Below are positions 43,854 through 53,879 of a stretch of 64,000 nucleotides of DNA, in pieces. The DNA is taken from assembly GCF_000515115.1 (NCBI RefSeq), contig NZ_AZXF01000018.1, positions 85,807-149,806 on the forward strand. Reading direction: 5' to 3'. The position numbers and the translations under genes are program-made. Every line of letters starts with the position of its first letter. The first letter of the stretch is position 1. Source of the stretch: Nocardiopsis sp. CNT312 (GTDB lineage Bacteria; Actinomycetota; Actinomycetes; Streptosporangiales; Streptosporangiaceae). The notes under the pieces were generated by a model that made no database searches, was not told the DNA's origin, and saw only the letters and a list, made by a program, of their open reading frames with translations.

Positions 43854-43907
43854 GAGGTTCGCCCCAAGACGAAACTCAGCGCCGAGGTTCACCCCAGGAC
43901 GAAACTC
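43854..43907. repeat. 24-bp direct repeat, 30-bp period
   Basis: A 24-base unit starting GAGGTTCGCCCCAAGACGAA (43854-43877) recurs at 43884-43907 with 22 of 24 matches. It lies in the gap between the MFS gene and the small-gene operon of the WhiJ-type locus. It is G+C-poor relative to its surroundings. Confidence 0.6.
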
Positions 43908-43991
43908 GACTACACAACAACAAACCTCGATCCCGCTCGTTGGGCGGAGCCCGCGCGCCCGGGAGGCTTAGGGGTCCCGGGCGCGCGGAGA

Positions 43992-44195
43992 CTAGGCGTC
44001 CCGTCGGCACCTGTGCGCGAGTCGGGCGCGCAGCGCGGCGGTATCGGGCGCGGTGATCTCCTCGAAGAGGTCACCCGCCCTGGACCAGCCCGGTGGGCGG
44101 TGCGCCACGTAGGTCACCGTGCCGTCGTCGGCGGTGCGGGTGGTGAGCACCCACCGGCCCTCCAGCACCTCGCCCAGGGCCCTGTCCAGACTCAC
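43992..44195 (-). CDS. small protein of WhiJ-type locus
   Basis: This 67-residue protein starts VSLDRALGEVLEGRWVL and is followed by a beta-rich part (TVTYVAHRPPGW) and a helix. GTG 44195 overlaps the stop of the preceding gene by 4 bases, giving translational coupling in a compact four-gene operon (44941 to 43992). The family is not recognised, although such small genes accompany XRE/DUF397 loci in actinomycetes. Confidence 0.6.
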   Translation of the reverse strand: MSLDRALGEVLEGRWVLTTRTADDGTVTYVAHRPPGWSRAGDLFEEITAPDTAALRARLAHRCRRDA

Positions 44196-44428
44196 GTCGC
44201 CGTCCCCTTCCCCAAGTGTTCCAGGGGCGAGGTCCACACCAGCGGCGGCCGGTGCGGGTCCGGCCGACTGGTGACCGCCACCCGGGTGAGGTGGCCCCGG
44301 GTCGCGGCGCAGACCGCCCGCCCCTCCAGGTTCGGGCCGAGGTAGCGCAGCCCGGCCCCGTGCCCGCGCGCCCACGCGGCGAGGTCGGCCAGGGTGGGCA
44401 GCTCGGCGATGTCGCACACACGGTTCAT
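44192..44428 (-). CDS. small protein of WhiJ-type locus
   Basis: This 78-residue protein (MNRVCDIAELPTLADLAAWA...) has an N-terminal helix and a beta segment with GRAVCAATRGH. ATG 44428 lies one base after the stop of the upstream gene, and its stop overlaps the next start. It looks like a small soluble accessory protein. Function is unknown. Confidence 0.6.
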   Translation of the reverse strand: MNRVCDIAELPTLADLAAWARGHGAGLRYLGPNLEGRAVCAATRGHLTRVAVTSRPDPHRPPLVWTSPLEHLGKGTAT

Positions 44429-44429
44429 G

Positions 44430-44699
44430 TCAGACCACCCGCCGGATGGAACGCGCCCGCTCGGGCTGCGCCCCGGTGGTGTAGGCCACCGGCAGGCGCG
44501 AGAGCGCGCCGTCGACCATGTCCAGCGCCCCGAGCAGGTCCCCCGAATCAGCGGCGCAACCCAGCGCGCGGCGGGCCGCCGCGCCCCGCTCGCGGACCAG
44601 TTCCAGGTAGGGCAGGTGCCCGTCCGCTCCGCCGGGCGGGGGCACGTCCAGGGCGTCTCGCACGGCCGCGAGCAGGTCGCTGGCGGTGATGTCGATCAT
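44430..44699 (-). CDS. small alpha-helical protein of WhiJ-type locus
   Basis: This 89-residue protein begins MIDITASDLLAAVRDALDV and is almost entirely helical (YLELVRERGAAARRALG, DLLGALDMVDGALSRL). ATG 44699 overlaps the stop of the upstream gene by 4 bases. No motif is recognised. It is the second gene of the four-gene operon. Confidence 0.6.
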   Translation of the reverse strand: MIDITASDLLAAVRDALDVPPPGGADGHLPYLELVRERGAAARRALGCAADSGDLLGALDMVDGALSRLPVAYTTGAQPERARSIRRVV

Positions 44700-44941
44700 G
44701 CGGCGGCCCCCCGCGTGAGCAGAAGCCGGACCGCCAGCGCCAGCGGCGCGAGATCCCCGGCCGGGTGGGAGACGTAGAGCCGCACGCGGGAGGAGCGGCA
44801 TCGGCGGCGGGACAGCCGATCGGTGGCGCGGTGGCGGACCACCGCCAGGGCGGACGGGTGCAGGTAGCGCAAAGCGCACACCTCCAGGGGTCGTGCCGGA
44901 TGGGAGGTCCGGCGACTGCATTGGGTAATGCCATGATCCAT
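44696..44941 (-). CDS. small basic protein, first gene of the operon
   Basis: This 81-residue frame starts at ATG 44941 (MDHGITQCSRRTSHPARP). A later start near the GGAGG at about 44880-44884 is possible and would give a shorter protein beginning near CALRYLHPSALAVV. If ATG 44941 is used, the GCATTGGGTAATGC motif at 44918-44931 lies inside the coding region; if the later start is right, it lies in the promoter. The second fits an operator better. Confidence 0.5.
   Translation of the reverse strand: MDHGITQCSRRTSHPARPLEVCALRYLHPSALAVVRHRATDRLSRRRCRSSRVRLYVSHPAGDLAPLALAVRLLLTRGAAA
44918..44931 (-). promoter_or_regulatory. inverted-repeat motif GCATT-N4-AATGC, copy 1
   Basis: On the minus strand this reads GCATTACCCAATGC, identical to the core of the copy at 46183-46196. 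The two copies bracket the XRE and DUF397 genes and the small-gene operon promoter, so they are likely operators of the locus regulator. Confidence 0.6.
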
Positions 44942-45092
44942 GTTGGCCGCTGAATTTGTAATGCCAAAGAAAAACTTTCATGCTGGATATGGGTTCTGGT
45001 GGATACAAAAAAGATTGGTGGATGACTAAATGTCCCGTAGTGCGAAGATCGACGTAGGATCAAACCACAGCCGCACCCGAAGGAGGCCAGAC

Positions 45093-45941
45093 GTGACCGG
45101 CAGCCCCACCGTGCGCCGACGGCGCCTCTCGTACCTCCTCCGCGACATGCGCGAGGTGAAGGGCTACACCGCCCAGTACGTGACGGACCAGCTCGGCTGG
45201 TCGCGGGGCAAGCTGACACACATCGAGCAGAACCAGTGGAAGCGGCCCAACCGCCGTGACATCGAGGACCTGCTCGACATCTACGAGGTAGAGGACTCAG
45301 ATCGGCGAGAGGCCGCGCTCGCGCTCGTTCGCCAGGCACGCCAGCGCGGATGGTGGGTGTCCTACTCAGATGTCTGGGGAGGGGGCACGTTCATCGGTCT
45401 GGAAGCCGAAGCGAAGTCGATCCGCACGTTCGAAGCCCTCGCCATCCCCGGATTGCTCCAGACCGAGGAGTACGCCCGCGCGGTCATCCGCTCCGGAGGG
45501 ATCACCGACGAGGACGACATCGACCGGCGCGTACAGGCCCGCATGATCCGCAAACAGGTCCTCACCGGACCAGACGCTCCTCTGTACTGGGCCATCATCG
45601 ACGAGGCAGCACTCCACAAGATCGGCCCCGACCTCGCGGAACAGCTCCAATACCTTCTCGATGCACAGTGTCCGACCCTCGGCATCCAGGTACTGCCGCA
45701 CGAAGCGGGGCCACATGCCGCGCTCACCGGGCCGTTCGTGATCCTGGACTTCCCCAAGCCCGATCCGAGCGCGGTCTACGTCGACACGGGTTCCGATGAG
45801 CTGTACCTGGAAAAGCCTCCGCACCTCGCGCGATACGAGAGCCTCTGGAGGCACATCCAAGCCACCGCACTCTCGGTGGAGAAATCGCGCCACCTGATCG
45901 CGGCGCTACTCAACTCGACGCAGAAGGCACCGAACCCATGA
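45093..45941 (+). CDS. WhiJ-type XRE regulator (helix-turn-helix plus DUF5753)
   Basis: This 282-residue protein has an N-terminal XRE helix-turn-helix (YLLRDMREVKGYTAQYVTDQ, WSRGKLTHIEQ) and a C-terminal DUF5753 domain (FEALAIPGLLQTEEYARAV, then LGIQVLPHEAGPHAALTGPF). These proteins are paired with small DUF397 proteins, and together they control development or antibiotic production in Streptomyces (WhiJ, AbaA, BldB neighbours). GTG 45093 has AAGGAGG upstream at good spacing; the longer frame to 45030 has none. It ends by overlapping the DUF397 gene (ATGA). Confidence 0.92.
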   Translation: MTGSPTVRRRRLSYLLRDMREVKGYTAQYVTDQLGWSRGKLTHIEQNQWKRPNRRDIEDLLDIYEVEDSDRREAALALVRQARQRGWWVSYSDVWGGGTFIGLEAEAKSIRTFEALAIPGLLQTEEYARAVIRSGGITDEDDIDRRVQARMIRKQVLTGPDAPLYWAIIDEAALHKIGPDLAEQLQYLLDAQCPTLGIQVLPHEAGPHAALTGPFVILDFPKPDPSAVYVDTGSDELYLEKPPHLARYESLWRHIQATALSVEKSRHLIAALLNSTQKAPNP

Positions 45942-46135
45942 GCATCGCCCACGCGACCCCGTCCAACTGGCGTAAGTCCAGCTACAGCAGTTCACATGGC
46001 CAGAACTGCGTGGAGGTCGCCGACCTCTCCCATGGTGTGGCCGTGCGTGACACCCAGAACCGGAAGTCCGGACACATCACGTTCGGTGCTGAGGCGTGGT
46101 CCGCGCTTCTGGGCACTATGCGTACCGGCCGATAG
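45938..46135 (+). CDS. DUF397 partner protein
   Basis: This 65-residue protein has the DUF397 signature: NWRKSSYSSSHGQNCVEVAD, then VAVRDTQNRKSG and the end AWSALLGTMRTGR. DUF397 proteins bind and modulate their adjacent XRE/DUF5753 regulator, in an arrangement that resembles antitoxin-like or anti-repressor pairs. The ATG overlaps the regulator stop. A strong terminator follows. Confidence 0.95.
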   Translation: MSIAHATPSNWRKSSYSSSHGQNCVEVADLSHGVAVRDTQNRKSGHITFGAEAWSALLGTMRTGR

Positions 46136-46150
46136 GACGCCAGACACAAG

Positions 46151-46176
46151 AAGGCCCCCGGCACTCCGGGGGCCTT
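46151..46176 (+). terminator. strong terminator hairpin after DUF397 gene
   Basis: AAGGCCCCCGG (46151-46161) and CCGGGGGCCTT (46166-46176) form a perfect 11-bp stem with a 4-base loop CACT, 15 bases after the stop codon. Confidence 0.85.
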
Positions 46177-46180
46177 CCGC

Positions 46181-46198
46181 ATGCATTACCCAATGCAT
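46181..46198. promoter_or_regulatory. inverted repeat ATGCATTACCCAATGCAT, copy 2
   Basis: The 18 bases form 7-bp arms ATGCATT/AATGCAT around ACCC. The 14-base core is identical to copy 1, 1.25 kb away on the other side of the XRE/DUF397 pair. Confidence 0.6.
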
Positions 46199-46350
46199 AT
46201 CCCACACCGAGTCTATCGGCCAGGGCGGTGAGCGGCCAGACAGCGAGCCCGTAGGGCTGCGTGCGCGAGCCCAGGGCGATACGGTTGAGGGCAGGCCGCG
46301 CAGTCGATGCCACAAGAAGATAAAGCGCTGCGTTGTCCCAGGTCATTTAG

Positions 46351-46441
46351 GTGAGCCCCGCGCACGCGGGGATGGACCGGGGGGTGCGGTGGAACCAGAA
46401 ACGGCCCCCACTGTGAGCCCCACGCACACGGGGATGGGGCA
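46351..46441. CRISPR. two-repeat remnant of a type I-E CRISPR array
   Basis: Two repeats of 29 bases, GTGAGCCCCGCGCACGCGGG... (46351-46379) and a degenerate copy (46413-46441), flank a 33-base spacer (46380-46412). They differ at only two of the first 25 positions and in the last four bases. Sequence and length match the type I-E repeat class of actinobacteria (GTgcTCCCCGCGCacGCGGGGATGgtCC). The sequence before repeat 1, ending CAGGTCATTTA, resembles a leader end. No cas genes are in the window. Confidence 0.78.
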
Positions 46442-46563
46442 ACCCCTGCACCAGCGCAAGGGTCGACCACCCGAAGACACCACTCCCCCGTTATCAACCT
46501 CATGCGCCCCTGTGACCAGTCGTTATGCCCTCGTTTACAGACCACGGCATCCGGGATGGTGTC

Positions 46564-47370
46564 ATGGAACGCATGGACCGTCCTGACCAGAACCCGGAGA
46601 ACCCCACCACCACGGAGCAGTGGCACCGCTGGACCGACTGGCCACTCGTGGCGGCGGCCTTCCTGTTCCTCGGTGCCTACGCCTGGCCGATCCTCGACCC
46701 CGCCTTGGGGCTTCCGTGGCTGTTCGTCTGCGACACGGTCATGGCCGTCACGTGGGTGGCCTTCGTCGCCGACTACGCCGTCCGGCTGTGGATCGCCCCG
46801 GACCGGTGGAGGTTCGTGCACACCAACCTGCTGGACCTGGCGATCATCACCCTGCCGGTGCTGCGCCCCCTGCGCCTGCTGCGCCTGCTCACCGTCCTGA
46901 CCGTGCTGAACCGCACCCTGTCGATCACCTTCCGCAGCCGCATCTCCATGTACGCCGCCCTCGGCACGAGCCTGCTCATCCTGGTCGCCGCGCTGGCCGT
47001 ACTCGACGCCGAACGCGGCATGGAGGGCGCCAACATCCAGACCTTCGCGGACGCGCTGTGGTGGGCGCTGGTGACCATCACCACGGTGGGCTACGGCGAC
47101 TTCTACCCCGTGACCACCGAGGGACGCTTCATCGCCCTGGGCCTGTTCGTCGGCGGTATCGCCCTGGTGGGTGTGGTGACCGGCTCCCTCTCCTCCTGGT
47201 TCATCGAGAAGGTGCGCGACGGCTCCGACCGCGACGATGAGCAGTCCGCGATCCGCACGCTCACCGCGGAGGTCCGGGCGCTGCGCCGCGAACTCGACGA
47301 GCAGGAGCACACCGCGTCCGCCGCCTCCTCCGGTGCCGAACCCGGTTCCGCGCCGCCCTCGGCGAACTGA
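46564..47370 (+). CDS. voltage-gated-type potassium channel subunit
   Basis: This 268-residue ion channel has six helices in the Kv/KvAP arrangement. S4 carries Arg residues in RPLRLLRLLTVL, the selectivity filter TVGYGD follows the pore helix (WWALVTITTVGYGDFYP), and S6 is ALGLFVGGIALVGVVTGSL. The C-terminal tail is an acidic coiled coil (IRTLTAEVRALRRELDEQE), probably for tetramer assembly. ATG 46564 is chosen because GGGATGG lies just upstream; ATG 46525 would add 13 residues. It is a single-gene unit with a strong terminator. Confidence 0.88.
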   Translation: MERMDRPDQNPENPTTTEQWHRWTDWPLVAAAFLFLGAYAWPILDPALGLPWLFVCDTVMAVTWVAFVADYAVRLWIAPDRWRFVHTNLLDLAIITLPVLRPLRLLRLLTVLTVLNRTLSITFRSRISMYAALGTSLLILVAALAVLDAERGMEGANIQTFADALWWALVTITTVGYGDFYPVTTEGRFIALGLFVGGIALVGVVTGSLSSWFIEKVRDGSDRDDEQSAIRTLTAEVRALRRELDEQEHTASAASSGAEPGSAPPSAN

Positions 47371-47408
47371 CCGCGGACCGACCACCCGGACGAACCACTC
47401 GAACGGAA

Positions 47409-47457
47409 GGGGCCCGTTCCCACCACCGGAGTCCTGGCGGTGGTGGGAACGGGCCCC
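47409..47457. terminator. 19-bp hairpin between convergent genes
   Basis: Bases 47409-47427 and 47439-47457 form a perfect 19-bp stem with an 11-base loop between the channel gene and argG, so it can end both transcripts. Confidence 0.85.
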
Positions 47458-47474
47458 GACGTGGGTGTGGGCCG

Positions 47475-50190
<2,716 letters not shown>

Positions 50191-50481
50191 GGCGTTCCCA
50201 TCTGATGGCCCGCGGGAGCCACGGGCGGGGGTTCGGATCTCTAGGGGGAGTCCGCGGCCTCGACGGGCCGGGGCGGCCCTGACACGGTCCGCGATAGCAC
50301 GTTAGCCCCCCTGAGCCCCCGCCGCACACACGTTCCGGCCTTGTGTACCCGATGACCTGGATCGACACTGGTGGGAGAATGGTGTACGGGTTTCCCGGCG
50401 GGACCCGGACCGTGGGCGGCGGGACGCCGGTACCCGCCGGTCGGCGCACACCGAGACGACCGGCACGGGGGGCACCGAACC

Positions 50482-50892
50482 ATGGGCACGGCCGCCGACA
50501 TCCAACGCGAGTACTTCGCCGTGATGCGCTCCGGTGGCAGCGAGGAGATCCGGCGCATGCTCCACCCCGAGTACGGGTTCACCGACGAGGAGGGCGCCCT
50601 GCAGGGTGTCGACGACCGCCTGATCAGGAGGTGGGTCTTCACGCAGGCGTTCCCGGACTGGGAGCTCACGATCCACAGGCAGATCGAGGTGGACGGGGTG
50701 AGCGTGCTGGAGGGGACCGTCACGGGCACGCACCGCGGTCCGCTGATCGACGTCCCCGCCAGCGGGCGTCGGATCAGCGTCGGCCTGTGCAACATCGTGG
50801 ACGTCCGCGACGGCCTGATCCTGCACGAGCGCGAATACGCAGACAAGTTCGCACTGCTCCAACAGGTCGGCGGGGTGCTCCCCGCCTCGTGA
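50482..50892 (+). CDS. SnoaL-like/ester-cyclase-family protein
   Basis: This 136-residue protein has the NTF2-like cone fold of the SnoaL/ester cyclase group: LHPEYGFTDEEG near residue 28, DWELTIHRQIEVDGVSVLEGTVTGTHRG and ISVGLCNIVDVRDGLILHEREYAD. Members act as small hydrolases, cyclases or binding proteins. Nothing in the neighbourhood points to polyketide chemistry, so the function is unknown. ATG 50482 starts the conserved part; the open frame upstream has no domain content. Confidence 0.75.
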   Translation: MGTAADIQREYFAVMRSGGSEEIRRMLHPEYGFTDEEGALQGVDDRLIRRWVFTQAFPDWELTIHRQIEVDGVSVLEGTVTGTHRGPLIDVPASGRRISVGLCNIVDVRDGLILHEREYADKFALLQQVGGVLPAS

Positions 50893-51033
50893 CCGCACGG
50901 CCGTCTCCGCGGGTCGGGAGGGGCTCCCAAAGCCCCAGGTTCATTACTCTTGGTAGTCGGGTAATGACTCAATGAACTCTCCAAGGGCGGGACCGTCCAC
51001 CGCCGCCACCCAGGAAGACGGAAAGGAACCGCG

Positions 51034-52662
51034 TTGGCGCACCACAGACGTCCCGCGTCCACCACCCGAGCCGCTGTCGCCTGTACCGCCCTGACCACGG
51101 CGCTCACCGCGTCCCTGGTCCACGCCCCGCCCGCCGCGGCCGCCGAGGACTCCCGGCGCGCCCCCGGCGTCTGCGAGACCTCCGCCCAGACTCCGCCCAA
51201 GCGCCAGATGCGCGGCGAGTGGATCGCGGGCGTGCACAACATCGACTGGCCCAGCCGCCAGGGCATGACCGCGCAGGAACAGCGCGACGAACTGACCGGA
51301 CTCTACGACCAGGCACGCGCCCACGGCCTCAACGCCGTGTTCGTCCAGATCCGCCCCACCGCCGACGCCTTCTGGCCCTCCCCCCACGAACCGTGGTCGC
51401 GGTGGCTCACCGGCGAGCAGGGCGGCGACCCCGGCTACGACCCGCTGGAGTTCGCAGTCGAGCAGGCCCACGCACGCAACCTGGAGTTCCACGGCTGGTT
51501 CAACCCCTACCGGGTGGCGCTGCACGACGACCCGGGGCGGCTGGCAGCCGACCACCCAGCCCGGCGCAACCCCGACTGGGTGTTCGAGTACGGTGGCCGC
51601 CTCTACTACGACCCGGGCGTGCCCGAGGCCCGTGCGTTCGTGATCGAGGCGATGATGCACGCGGTGGACAACTACGACCTGGACGGCGTGCACTTCGACG
51701 ACTACTTCTACCCCTATCCCGTGAGCGGGGTACCGGTCCCGGACCAGGACACCTTCGCCGAGCACGGGGGCGGGTTCGAGGACATCGCCGACTGGCGGCG
51801 CCGCAACGTCGACCTGCTGGTCGAGGGGATGAGCCGGGCCGTGCACGAGGCCAAGCCGCACGTGCGGTTCGGCGTCAGCCCGTTCGGGATCTGGCGCAAC
51901 TCCGGCAGCGACCCGGAGGGCTCTGCCACCCGCGGGTTCGAGTCCTACGACCGCATCTACGCCGACAGCCGCCGATGGGTGCGCCAGGGGTGGCTGGACT
52001 ACGTCAACCCGCAGGTCTACTGGGAGATCGGGCTCGACGTGGCCGACTACGCCGAACTGGTGGGCTGGTGGGAGCGGGTCACCGCGGGCACCGGCACCCA
52101 CCTGTACATCGGCCAGGCCGCCTACAAGGTCGGCAACGAGGGGGCCTGGTCCGACCCCGGCGAACTCTCCGCGCACCTGGACCTGAACCGGGACCACCCC
52201 GGCGTGGACGGCGACGTGTTCTTCAGCGCCACGTCCCTGCGCACCAACGCCGCCGAGGCCATGGAGATCGTGGTCGAGGAGCACTACGGCCACCCCGCCC
52301 TCATGCCGCTGGACGAGGACCTGGGCGGGGCCGCGCCCGCCCCGCCCGTGGCCGAGGGGGCCGCGCGGGCGGACGGGAACGTGCTCATCCCGGTCGGGCC
52401 GGGGAAGGACGCCTCAGGACTCCCCGCACCAGCCTCCTACGCCGTCTACGCCTTCGAGGGCGACCTGGACCCGCGCGAGGACCCCTGCCTGCTGGAGGAC
52501 CCGCGTTCGATCGCGGCCACCGTGCGCGCCGACGCCTACGGCAGGGCCGCCGTCACCGTGCCCGACTCCGGCGAACGCACCTACTACGTGACGGCGCTGG
52601 ACCGGTTCCACCGCGAGAGCGCGCCGTCCGCGCCGGTGAGGCCGCCCCGGGCGGAGTCCTGA
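51034..52662 (+). CDS. secreted glycosyl-hydrolase-like protein (GHL10 family)
   Basis: This 542-residue exported protein has a basic start and a signal peptide ending near APPAAAAED. The core is a GHL10/DUF187 TIM barrel: MRGEWIAGVHNIDWP, then GLNAVFVQIRPTADAFWPS, FHGWFNPYRVALH, and YDLDGVHFDDYFYPYP with the acidic residues expected near the active site. The C-terminal part (about residues 430-542) is a beta-rich fibronectin-like module. The family acts on polysaccharides, probably peptidoglycan or related glycans. The start is TTG 51034, with AAAGGAA upstream. Confidence 0.85.
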   Translation: MAHHRRPASTTRAAVACTALTTALTASLVHAPPAAAAEDSRRAPGVCETSAQTPPKRQMRGEWIAGVHNIDWPSRQGMTAQEQRDELTGLYDQARAHGLNAVFVQIRPTADAFWPSPHEPWSRWLTGEQGGDPGYDPLEFAVEQAHARNLEFHGWFNPYRVALHDDPGRLAADHPARRNPDWVFEYGGRLYYDPGVPEARAFVIEAMMHAVDNYDLDGVHFDDYFYPYPVSGVPVPDQDTFAEHGGGFEDIADWRRRNVDLLVEGMSRAVHEAKPHVRFGVSPFGIWRNSGSDPEGSATRGFESYDRIYADSRRWVRQGWLDYVNPQVYWEIGLDVADYAELVGWWERVTAGTGTHLYIGQAAYKVGNEGAWSDPGELSAHLDLNRDHPGVDGDVFFSATSLRTNAAEAMEIVVEEHYGHPALMPLDEDLGGAAPAPPVAEGAARADGNVLIPVGPGKDASGLPAPASYAVYAFEGDLDPREDPCLLEDPRSIAATVRADAYGRAAVTVPDSGERTYYVTALDRFHRESAPSAPVRPPRAES

Positions 52663-52671
52663 GCAGCGTTC

Positions 52672-53289
52672 TCAGCAGCGTTCGCGCAGCACCGGCACAC
52701 CGTCGCCGGTGAGGTCGTCGCAGAACACACCGCGCCCGGTCATGGCCATGACGAGTGCCAGGGTCGGGCCGGACACGCGCGGCCCCTCGCCTGTGGCGAA
52801 CGGTCCGTCCGTCGCCACTAGGCGTAGCCCGCCGATGCGCCCCCTGGCGACGACCACCGTGTCGGTGCCGCCGTAGTACGCGGCCAGCTCGGTGAGGACG
52901 TCGATCGGGTACTCGCGCGCGATGCCCAGGGGGCGGCGGATGTCCTCGCCGTGCACGACGGCCTCGCCCAGGGTGGGCAGGGCTGGGAGGGGCGCGGTCG
53001 TGCTAGTGACGGCGGCGCGAAAGTTCTCCAGCGTGTCGGCGGGGGTGCGGCCCATCCGCTCGGCCAGGCGCATGGCGACCTGCTTGTCGAAGTCGAACCG
53101 GCAGCGGATCACCCCCGCCAGCCACCGCATGCGGCTCAGGGAGGCGCCCGCCGTCATGTGGGCGAGCACCTCGCGGACGGTGAGGCCGGTGCACAGGGAC
53201 GGGGTCTCCCACTGTGCTTCGGTGAGGTCGGCGAGGTCGGCGGCCAGTGCCGCGCGTTCGGTGTGGGCGGCCGCCCAGAGAGGATTCAC
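52672..53289 (-). CDS. MDMPI/DinB-like (mycothiol-dependent isomerase family) protein
   Basis: This 205-residue protein starts with the MDMPI_N helix-bundle pattern (ERAALAADLADLTEAQWETPSLCTGLTVREVLAHM). It continues with LPTLGEAVVHGEDIRRPLG, giving the His residues that bind metal in these proteins. Members use mycothiol in maleylpyruvate isomerisation or act as DinB-like metalloenzymes. Its stop is only 10 bases from the convergent glycosyl-hydrolase-like gene. Mycothiol use fits an actinobacterium but is not proven. Confidence 0.82.
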   Translation of the reverse strand: MNPLWAAAHTERAALAADLADLTEAQWETPSLCTGLTVREVLAHMTAGASLSRMRWLAGVIRCRFDFDKQVAMRLAERMGRTPADTLENFRAAVTSTTAPLPALPTLGEAVVHGEDIRRPLGIAREYPIDVLTELAAYYGGTDTVVVARGRIGGLRLVATDGPFATGEGPRVSGPTLALVMAMTGRGVFCDDLTGDGVPVLRERC

Positions 53290-53432
53290 GGGGCGACGGT
53301 AGCGCTCACCACCGACACACGAGGTCGGCGAGGGGTGGTCCGGTCCGCGGAGTCCGTCGCCGCCCCGCCTGGCGTCGGCGGTGCTCCACCGCGCCCTCTA
53401 CCGTGGAACGACGGCGACGGAGGGGGGCCACG

Positions 53433-53837
53433 GTGGCGCAGCACCGGATGCGGATCGGTGAGGTGGCGGAGCGCACGGGGCTGTCCCTGCGCACGATCCG
53501 CTACTACGGCGAGGTCGGGCTGGTGGCGCCCTCCGCGCGCTCCCAGGGCGGGTTCCGGCTCTACACCGCCTCCGACGTGGACCGCCTCCAGTTGATCAAG
53601 CGGATGAAGCCGCTGGGGTTCAGCCTGGAGGAGACCCGCGACCTACTGGCGGCCGTCGACGGCCTGGAGTCCGCCGGGACCAGCAAGGACGAGCGCCGGG
53701 CCCTGGCCGAGCGGCTGGACCGGTTCGAGGCCGACATCGCCGAGCGGTGCGCCGCGCTGCGCCGCCAGTTGGAGATGGCCGAGGAGTTCGGCGAGCGGCT
53801 ACGGCACAAGCGCACCGAGCGCGACGCCTCCGCCTGA
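53433..53837 (+). CDS. MerR-family regulator
   Basis: This 134-residue protein has the MerR winged helix-turn-helix (MRIGEVAERTGLSLRTIRYYGEVGLVAPS, then GGFRLYTASDVDRLQLIKRM) and a C-terminal dimerisation coiled coil (DERRALAERLDRFEADIAERC). There is no distinct metal or drug domain beyond the coil, so the inducer is unknown. GTG 53433 has GAGGGGGG upstream. The MFS gene that follows by 42 bases on the same strand is the likely target. Confidence 0.9.
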   Translation: MAQHRMRIGEVAERTGLSLRTIRYYGEVGLVAPSARSQGGFRLYTASDVDRLQLIKRMKPLGFSLEETRDLLAAVDGLESAGTSKDERRALAERLDRFEADIAERCAALRRQLEMAEEFGERLRHKRTERDASA

Positions 53838-53879
53838 CCGGCCGCGCCTCCACCCCCCGTCCCCGAACGAGGAGCCCCC

